Of a DNA stretch of 11,224 nucleotides, positions 6,395-11,224 are shown piece by piece. This DNA comes from Verrucomicrobiales bacterium (lineage in GTDB: Bacteria > Verrucomicrobiota > Verrucomicrobiia > Limisphaerales > UBA1100), in the NCBI GenBank assembly GCA_002718935.1, contig PBFV01000068.1, positions 6,125-17,348 on the forward strand, in the 5' to 3' direction. Below the pieces are notes generated by a model that worked only from the letters and a program-made list of their open reading frames with translations, was not told where the DNA came from and did not search any database. Numbering within the stretch: position 1 is the first letter of the stretch; each line of letters starts with the position of its first letter. The position numbers and the translations under genes are program-made.

Positions 6395-6913
6395 TCAGTT
6401 TTCGCTGATGAAAACCAATGTGCCGGAAGGGACAGCGTCAAACAACGGCAGCAAATCAGTGGCAGCTAGGTGGATGCAGCCTTGTGAGTTTGGCTGGCCG
6501 AGCCGGGATTCGTCACCTACGCCGTGGATGTAAATGTACCGTTCATGGGAGTCCACGGTGCCGCTTTGATTGAGTCCGGGCTCGAGGCCTGCGAGCCACA
6601 GAATGCGATCGGTGATCAACGCTTGAGCATTGCCTTTACCATTGGTGGCCACGGGTACGCGGCCCCGGAACACGGTGCCGACCGGTTCGCCCGCGCCAAT
6701 TTTTTCCGCAATGCGATGTAATCCCAGCGGGGTTTGGAATGAGCCGGATTCCTGTCCGGTGCCGGCTTTCGCCGTGGAAATCTGATAAGTGGTTTTTTTC
6801 TCGGAGTGAAAATACACCATCTTTTGACCGGCAATTTTCACCCATAGGCAATGTGGGGTGGGTTCGATGCCGGTCCGGTGGCATGCGGCTCGGAATGCCT
6901 CCGGGAGATTCAT
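6395..6913 (-). CDS. L,D-transpeptidase (YkuD) family protein without signal peptide
   Basis: A 172-residue protein consisting almost only of a YkuD domain. The signature is visible: 'TPLGLHRIAEKIG' (61-73), 'VFRGR' (81-85), 'ILWLAGLEPGLNQ' (104-116), 'DSHERYIYIHGVGDE' with H130, and 'GQPNSQGCIHL' with catalytic C146 and S143; 'DLLPLFDAVPSGTLVFI' closes the fold. H148 stands where Arg is usual (GCIRL). The family cross-links or modifies peptidoglycan stem peptides through a Cys thioester, normally outside the membrane. No hydrophobic leader is present, and an in-frame TGA lies two codons before the ATG, so the start cannot be moved upstream. It is therefore either cytoplasmic or exported another way. 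The ATG overlaps the stop of the membrane-protein gene before it (ATGA, 6913-6910), so the two are translationally coupled. Short leaderless YkuD proteins of this subtype are known, so the domain call is firm while the substrate is not. Confidence 0.88.
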   Translation of the reverse strand: MNLPEAFRAACHRTGIEPTPHCLWVKIAGQKMVYFHSEKKTTYQISTAKAGTGQESGSFQTPLGLHRIAEKIGAGEPVGTVFRGRVPVATNGKGNAQALITDRILWLAGLEPGLNQSGTVDSHERYIYIHGVGDESRLGQPNSQGCIHLAATDLLPLFDAVPSGTLVFISEN

Positions 6914-7326
6914 GGCTCAATGGGCTTGATGGAGGCTCGGGGGATAAAATGGCGGGTTTTGTTTCCATCGCGGCCCAAGTGCAATCCTTCGGGGGTCCAG
7001 CGCACTACGGACCATTTTGCGGCGGCGGCTTTGGAGTCGGCCACTACATCGATTTCGCCATTGTGGCTTTCTTGATAAAATGCAGGGTCGCCCCGCCCGA
7101 TGTGCACAATGAGCCGGACAGATTTGCCATCCATGTGTGGCTCAAGATAAATGTGTGCTCCCATTGGGGGATCATCGATGATGCCGTCGCTCCACTCGAG
7201 AGCGATGGTGGTTTCCGGCGTGATCATGTGTGCACGCTCGGTAAGCACGGTGCCGGTGCCATAGCCGATCATCAGACACACCAAGGCTACGAGAATAAAT
7301 TCCGCTAATTTTTTGGGTGCAGTCAT
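6910..7326 (-). CDS. Unknown single-pass membrane-anchored protein
   Basis: A 138-residue protein that I do not recognise. Residues 1-7 carry two lysines, and residues about 8-28 (AEFILVALVCLMIGYGTGTVL) form one hydrophobic helix, either an uncleaved anchor or a signal peptide. The remaining ~110 residues are polar and look beta-rich, with 'MGAHIYLEPHMDGKSVRLIVHIGRG', 'GEIDVVADS' and 'AKWSVVRWTPEGLHLGRDG', and should lie outside the cytoplasm. No cysteine is left after the membrane segment. Its ATG overlaps the argA stop (TGATG at 7328-7324), and its stop overlaps the start of the L,D-transpeptidase gene (ATGA), so it is locked between them. A role beside the transpeptidase, for example as an envelope partner, is only a guess from this coupling. 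It could also be a lineage-specific protein. Confidence 0.7.
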   Translation of the reverse strand: MTAPKKLAEFILVALVCLMIGYGTGTVLTERAHMITPETTIALEWSDGIIDDPPMGAHIYLEPHMDGKSVRLIVHIGRGDPAFYQESHNGEIDVVADSKAAAAKWSVVRWTPEGLHLGRDGNKTRHFIPRASIKPIEP

Positions 7327-8606
7327 CAGGTTAATTGTTTGATGAGGATCTTGGAATTACGGCCTTGCAAAGAATGTTCTTCCCGCCGGGCTTCAGGTAG
7401 ATCATCGCCGGTGCCTTCGCTGTAGCCAAGCTTGTTGGAAAAAAAACTGAACGCTTGAGTGGAAAGGGTGACCAGTTTTTTCAGGCCTGCTTCACGGGCT
7501 GTTTGCTCGACAAATTCACCAAGGATTCGACCGATGCCCTGATTGCCATGCATGGGGTTCACGTATAGGTGAGCCAGTTCCCCGGTGGATTCCCCGGGGA
7601 ATTGCCGCAGGGCAACGCAGGCGACTGGGTTTTCGTCGATTTCGTAGAGAAAATAATCGTCTAGATTTTCTTCGATCATTTCTTCACTGCGTTCCACAAG
7701 CTGATTTTCATCCATCGCTTCACGCGTCAACCGCAGAATGCTGGCGGCGTCCCGTTTTCTGGCGGGGCGTATGTGCCGGTACTCATTGGCAAACACCAGC
7801 GTACCGATGCCTTCATTGGAAAACACTTCCGCCAACAACCCCTCGGTAACGAGGCCGTTGATGAGATGCACGCGGGGAATACCCACAGCGCACGCCTCGG
7901 CTGCGTGGCGGGCCTTGGATTGTTGGGCGGGCGGGATGGGGTTGCCGTGATCGGCGAGCAAGGCTTCGAGTTCCGAGCTGAGAATTTGCCGGATAACATC
8001 GCCTTCGCAAGTGAGGCCGTCCTCGGTCGAAATAAAAATCAATTTCGTGGCCTGCAGGGCCTGCGCCACTTTGGCTCCCACGGCATCGCTGTTGAGCCGG
8101 TATGTGTTTCCTTTTCCATCGAAGCCAAGCGGGGGGATAACTGGTGTGATGCCTTGGGACAGCAGGGTCTGCAGCATTTCCGTATCTACCCGCTCAACCG
8201 TGCCGGTATGTTGATGGTCTAACCCATCGATGACGCCGAGCGGTAGAGCGGCAATCACATTGGCGTTGGCCGCGCGCAAATCGTTGGTGGCGAAGCCTTC
8301 AAGAATCTCATGGGTCAACCCGTTGGCGGCTGTGAGCGACAGTTTTAGAGTGGCGTCATCAGTGACTCCTGTACCGTCCAAATTACTGGGGGTAATCTTT
8401 TGCTCGGCAGCCAGTTTCTGCACCTGTTGCGCGGCGCCATGGACAAGCACCACGCGAATGTTCAGTGACCGCAACACGGCAATGTCCAGCAGCAGGTTGG
8501 CGAAATTCATGTGCGTCACCACCGCGCCGTCTGCCTCAACGACAAACGTCTTGTCGCGGAAGAGCGGGATGTACTGCAGAATGCCCCTGAGATCGGTAGG
8601 TTTCAC
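7326..8606 (-). CDS. argA: Amino-acid N-acetyltransferase (N-acetylglutamate synthase), two-domain
   Basis: A 426-residue enzyme that acetylates glutamate with acetyl-CoA, the first step of arginine synthesis. Residues about 1-275 form an amino-acid-kinase fold ('FRDKTFVVEADGAVV' 16-30, 'VVLVHGAAQQV' 52-62, 'YRLNSDAVGAKVAQAL' 169-184, 'GIPRVHLING' 242-251), which in ArgA is regulatory and binds arginine. Residues about 278-426 are a GNAT acetyltransferase with 'ELAHLYVNPMHGNQGIGRIL' (343-362), where GNQGIG is the acetyl-CoA pyrophosphate loop, and 'AFSFFSNKLGYSE'. Total length and order match classical ArgA rather than ArgJ or a lone kinase ArgB. The start is GTG at 8606-8604; an in-frame TGA five codons upstream rules out a longer form. 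No Shine-Dalgarno is visible. It follows hisC by 39 nt and overlaps the unknown membrane-protein gene by 1 nt. Arginine feedback inhibition is expected from the family. Confidence 0.93.
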   Translation of the reverse strand: MKPTDLRGILQYIPLFRDKTFVVEADGAVVTHMNFANLLLDIAVLRSLNIRVVLVHGAAQQVQKLAAEQKITPSNLDGTGVTDDATLKLSLTAANGLTHEILEGFATNDLRAANANVIAALPLGVIDGLDHQHTGTVERVDTEMLQTLLSQGITPVIPPLGFDGKGNTYRLNSDAVGAKVAQALQATKLIFISTEDGLTCEGDVIRQILSSELEALLADHGNPIPPAQQSKARHAAEACAVGIPRVHLINGLVTEGLLAEVFSNEGIGTLVFANEYRHIRPARKRDAASILRLTREAMDENQLVERSEEMIEENLDDYFLYEIDENPVACVALRQFPGESTGELAHLYVNPMHGNQGIGRILGEFVEQTAREAGLKKLVTLSTQAFSFFSNKLGYSEGTGDDLPEARREEHSLQGRNSKILIKQLT

Positions 8607-8645
8607 AAATGCTGGATGTCAATTAGCTGACAATGGGCCGGGCGT

Positions 8646-9722
8646 TCAACGCAATTCTGTCAGCGCCGCAAGGCAGCGCTCATTTTCCGCCGTTGTGCCG
8701 ATGGAAATGCGGATCCATTCCGGCAGCTGATACCCCGCCATGGGGCGGGTAATGATGCCACGCGCCTGCAAGCCTGCAAAAATTGATTGTCCATCGCCGA
8801 CTTTGGCGAGAATGAAATTGGCAAAAGAGGGAACGGTTTCAATGCCCAGTTCGCTAAGGCCGGACTCAAGCTGCTTCAAGCCCTCGTCATTCGCCTGGCG
8901 AGTGCTGCGGACATGCTCGTCATCCGCCAGAGCTGCGCGTGCGGCGGCTTGGGCCAGCGCATTTAGATTGAATGGTTGGCGAACTTTTTCCAGTGCGGCA
9001 ACAAAATCCGGATGGCCGATCCCATAGCCGACCCGGAGGCCGGCCAGTCCATGAATTTTTGAAAAGGTGCGCATCAACAGGAGGTTCGGCCGTTCTGCCA
9101 GCAACGGAACGAGATCAATGGGTTCGTCCAAAAACTCAAAATAGGCCTCGTCCATCACCAGCAGCGCGTGATCCGGAAAATCTTCGAGAAGCGCGTGCAC
9201 TGTTTCAGCGGAGGCCAGCGTGCCGGTGGGGTTGTTGGGGTTGGCAACAAAGACAATGCGGGTTTCCGGCGTGATCGCACAGCGCATGGTGGCCAGGTCG
9301 TGCCCAAAGTCTTTTGCCGGTACCGTAATGCAGTCGGCGCCGGTGAGATGGGCAACGATGGGGTAGATGGCAAAACAATACTCGGAGACGACAATATTGG
9401 TGTCGGGACCGAGCAATGCGTGGGCAACAAACTCAATGATTTCATTGGAGCCATTGCCGAAAATGAGCTGGCCAGGATCAATGCCGAGTTTGGCGGCCAT
9501 CTCTTGCCGCAGATAAAAAGCATTTCCGTCGGGGTAAAGGTGCGCTTGTTCGGCTGCCGTCTTCATGGCCTCCACGGCCTTTGGCGAAGGGCCCAGAGGA
9601 TTTTCGTTGGAAGCCAGTTTGATGATTCCGTCCAGTGACAGGCCCAATTCGCGGGCCACCTCTTCCAGCGGGCGGCCGGGTTGATAGACGGGTAGGTTGG
9701 AGAGTTGCGGGTTGAGTTGCAT
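8646..9722 (-). CDS. hisC: Histidinol-phosphate aminotransferase
   Basis: A 358-residue PLP enzyme of aminotransferase fold type I that converts imidazole-acetol phosphate and glutamate to histidinol phosphate. Visible signatures are 'IIKLASNENPLGPSPKAV' (33-50), 'YPDGNAFYLRQEMA' (63-76), 'FGNGSNEII' (88-96), 'VANPNNPTGT' (159-168), 'VMDEAYFEF' with D191 and Y194, and PLP-binding K222 in 'TFSKIHGLAGLRVGYG' with R230. The C-terminal 'ITRPMAGYQLPEWIRISIGT' carries the substrate carboxylate Arg. The ATG at 9722 overlaps the TGA of the DUF2270 gene (TGATG), with GGATGG just upstream, so translation is coupled. HisC-like enzymes often also transaminate aromatic amino-acid precursors, so a second role in Phe/Tyr synthesis is possible. 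No other his gene is in the window. Confidence 0.94.
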   Translation of the reverse strand: MQLNPQLSNLPVYQPGRPLEEVARELGLSLDGIIKLASNENPLGPSPKAVEAMKTAAEQAHLYPDGNAFYLRQEMAAKLGIDPGQLIFGNGSNEIIEFVAHALLGPDTNIVVSEYCFAIYPIVAHLTGADCITVPAKDFGHDLATMRCAITPETRIVFVANPNNPTGTLASAETVHALLEDFPDHALLVMDEAYFEFLDEPIDLVPLLAERPNLLLMRTFSKIHGLAGLRVGYGIGHPDFVAALEKVRQPFNLNALAQAAARAALADDEHVRSTRQANDEGLKQLESGLSELGIETVPSFANFILAKVGDGQSIFAGLQARGIITRPMAGYQLPEWIRISIGTTAENERCLAALTELR

Positions 9723-10441
9723 CAGCCCATCCAGTTGGTGCGACTGCTTTGGCCCACCTCAGTGAATTCGCCCACGGAACGTTTGGCGATGTAAATGGTA
9801 ATGCCGATGACACTGGCGAATATACCGAGCATCACCGCCGCTACAAACCACTCCGGAATAGCGCCTACTTTTAACGCGCTATAAAACGAGCCGAGCGATT
9901 CGATGGGCTGCCCTTGAGGCGGGTGAATGAAAATTTTTGTGATCCACGCCGTGAGGATAATCATCGTGATGAATGCATAATTCCGTTTCAAACGGCGGCC
10001 GATGGATTCGAACATTGACACCTTAAAGGCCGGGATCATCAAATCTTCCGCCACCAGTTTGCGCCAGTTGCCCTCCAGCTTGGGAGGCTGTCGCATCAGT
10101 ACGGGCACCAGAAAATGAGCTTCCAACATGCGCACTCGCGCGCGAAACGCATCGTAAAACCGGTATCGCCGCGCTTCAATCCACAGCATCATCAACACGA
10201 TGGCGAGGTTGAAGAAGAAGATTAAGTGCGGCACTTTTTCGATGGAAAAGGCCACGGTGAAAATGGTGCCGGTGGAGGTGATGGCCCAGGTGGTGGTGGT
10301 GTCCAGCCGTTGCCGCCAGGTCATAATGCGCCCGACTTCGCCGCGGTAAAAGTGCGACATGGCGGTGACGTAATCCGGCTCGTGAACTGCATCTTCGCGC
10401 AGTGCGTCCAGCACGTCAGTGTCGTCCTCAAAACCCGGCAT
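9722..10441 (-). CDS. DUF2270 family integral membrane protein
   Basis: A 239-residue protein that I place in DUF2270 from the motif 'MSHFYRGEVGRIMTWRQRLDTTTTWAI' (residues about 28-54), which is characteristic of that family, and from 'IEARRYRFYDAFRARVRMLE' (88-107). Four membrane helices are visible: about 51-68, 72-88, 154-172 and 196-218. A soluble segment between helices 2 and 3 holds 'KLVAEDLMIPAFKVSMFESIGRRLKRNYAFI'. No function is known for the family, and no catalytic residue stands out. It starts 26 nt after recG and overlaps hisC by 1 nt, so it is probably co-transcribed with both, though the neighbours give no functional clue. A TAGACT hexamer 6 nt before the ATG may be a -10 element of its own. 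No Shine-Dalgarno is seen. Confidence 0.85.
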   Translation of the reverse strand: MPGFEDDTDVLDALREDAVHEPDYVTAMSHFYRGEVGRIMTWRQRLDTTTTWAITSTGTIFTVAFSIEKVPHLIFFFNLAIVLMMLWIEARRYRFYDAFRARVRMLEAHFLVPVLMRQPPKLEGNWRKLVAEDLMIPAFKVSMFESIGRRLKRNYAFITMIILTAWITKIFIHPPQGQPIESLGSFYSALKVGAIPEWFVAAVMLGIFASVIGITIYIAKRSVGEFTEVGQSSRTNWMG

Positions 10442-10447
10442 GTGTGG

Positions 10448-10453
10448 AGTCTA
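10448..10453 (-). promoter_or_regulatory. Possible -10 element TAGACT before the DUF2270 gene
   Basis: TAGACT on the minus strand ends 6 nt before the ATG at 10441, the same placement as the TAGnnT elements at 422-427 and 2922-2927. The nearest -35-like TTGACC (10471-10466) is only 12 nt away, too close for a standard pair. Weak evidence. Confidence 0.17.
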
Positions 10454-10467
10454 TCACACAATGGGGG

Positions 10468-11224
10468 TCAACGGCCAGCCTCGATATCAAAGGCAATATT
10501 ACGGGCTAGTTCGAGCAGTGGCAGGTCATGACGCAGGTCGCCGAATTTCAAAGCCGGCAGGCCGCTTTGTTCCTGGCCCACCAGTTCGCCCGGGCCACGC
10601 AGCTTGAGGTCGGCCTCGGCTACCTCGAAGCCGTCCCGGGTTTGCTCAAGAATTTTCAACCGCTCATTGGTCTCCTCGGTTTTGCCCTTAGTGAGCAGAA
10701 TGCAGTGGCTGTCGTTGGCGCCGCGGCCAATGCGGCCGCGCAGTTGGTGCAGTTGCGCCAGACCGAATTGATCCGCGTTCTCGATCAACATCAGCGTGGC
10801 GTTGGGAACGTCCACGCCAACCTCCACCACGCTGGTGGCCAGCAGTACCTGCAACTCACCGCTGGCAAATTGAGTCATGACCGCATCCTTTTCCTCCGGC
10901 CGCAGTCGGCCATGCAATACACCCACGTCGTGGGGTGCAAACTCACGCGTGAGGCGTTTGGCTTCGGCGTTGACCGCCTTGATGCCGGCAGCGGTGTCTT
11001 CATTGTTCACCCGCGGGAAAATCACGTAGGCCTGCCGGCCGGCTACAAGTTCCGTTTTGAAAAAATCCAGAATGCGCGGCCAGCGATCTGGAGTGCGCAC
11101 GTATGTGCGCAGGGTGCCCCGGCCGGTGGGCAGCTCGTTGAGCACCGAGCTGTCGAGGTCGCCGTACAGGGTGAGGCCGAGGGTTCGTGGAATGGGCGTA
11201 ACGATCATCACGAGCAGGTGGGGG
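10468..11224 (-). CDS. recG: ATP-dependent DNA helicase RecG, C-terminal part (runs off window)
   Basis: Reading the minus strand from the window edge gives an open frame of 251 residues ending in TGA at 10470-10468; the upstream (N-terminal) two thirds lie outside the window. RecG is a DNA-binding SF2 translocase that remodels stalled forks and Holliday junctions. The segment begins in motif III ('LVMIVTPIPRTLGLTLYGDLD') and continues with 'TGRG' and 'VIFPRVNN', motif IV region 'VGVLHGRLRPEEKDAVM', motif V 'VLLATSVVEVGVDVPNATLM', motif VI 'QFGLAQLHQLRGRIGRG', and the family-specific tail 'DLKLRGPGELVGQEQSGLP'. These order and spacing features fit RecG and not UvrB, PriA or Mfd, which lacks the 'LKLRGPGELxGxxQSG' tail in this form. 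Motif III usually reads TATPIPRT; here the first two residues are Ile-Val. It is the first gene of the leftward operon as far as can be seen. Confidence 0.95.
   Translation of the reverse strand, partial: PHLLVMIVTPIPRTLGLTLYGDLDSSVLNELPTGRGTLRTYVRTPDRWPRILDFFKTELVAGRQAYVIFPRVNNEDTAAGIKAVNAEAKRLTREFAPHDVGVLHGRLRPEEKDAVMTQFASGELQVLLATSVVEVGVDVPNATLMLIENADQFGLAQLHQLRGRIGRGANDSHCILLTKGKTEETNERLKILEQTRDGFEVAEADLKLRGPGELVGQEQSGLPALKFGDLRHDLPLLELARNIAFDIEAGR

Noticed and set aside
6739..7308. 189-codon open frame on the plus strand opposite the YkuD and membrane-protein genes
   Set aside because: The minus-strand genes there are supported by the YkuD motif and by stop/start overlaps; the plus frame shows no domain.
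1..11224. CRISPR, mobile elements, tRNA/rRNA or a defence island
   Set aside because: No spaced repeats, transposase or integrase motifs, terminal inverted repeats, tRNA cloverleaf or defence gene signatures were seen.

Overview
The window is an ordinary, gene-dense stretch of a bacterial chromosome. It is moderately GC-rich, almost fully coding, and shows no tRNA, rRNA, CRISPR array, insertion sequence or phage gene. The gene families (class I ketol-acid reductoisomerase, IlvH, a two-domain ArgA, DUF2270, an HTH-metallo-beta-lactamase fusion, a TPR lipo/secretory-type protein) and the general lack of Shine-Dalgarno sequences suggest a Verrucomicrobiota-like, possibly Limisphaerales/Pedosphaerales, organism. 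That placement is an inference from family flavour, not a proof.

Left part (1-3801). A TPR-repeat exported protein runs leftward off the window edge. It is divergent from a rightward group: an HTH + metallo-beta-lactamase-fold hydrolase, then ilvH and ilvC (branched-chain amino acid synthesis, 9 nt apart, probably one transcript), then a secreted proline/lysine-rich protein with a GspC/PilP-like core. A good -35/-10 pair (TTGACC-17-TAGGTT) lies in front of ilvH. TAGnnT hexamers sit 5-7 nt before the ATG of the hydrolase and of the secreted protein, which suggests leaderless mRNAs.

Right part (3798-11224). Eight genes all on the minus strand are packed with overlaps or gaps under 40 nt. In transcription order they are: recG (3' part only), a DUF2270 four-helix membrane protein, hisC, argA, an unknown single-pass membrane protein, an L,D-transpeptidase-fold protein, proA, and an uncharacterised ATP-grasp-like protein. 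Three junctions are stop/start overlaps (TGATG, TGATG, ATGA) and the proA/ATP-grasp junction overlaps by 20 nt, so translational coupling is likely. Functionally the operon mixes histidine, arginine (N-acetylglutamate) and proline (glutamate semialdehyde) synthesis with a cell-wall-type enzyme and unknowns.

The two converging gene groups meet tail to tail with their stop codons overlapping by 4 nt at 3798-3801, so there is no intergenic room for a terminator. The parts most worth a second look are the ATP-grasp-like protein coupled to proA, the unknown membrane protein coupled to a signal-less L,D-transpeptidase, the HTH-hydrolase fusion, the possible leaderless start signal CGGT-ATG used three times, and an altered motif III in RecG. 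I do not see a clear new multi-gene system such as a defence island or a biosynthetic cluster.
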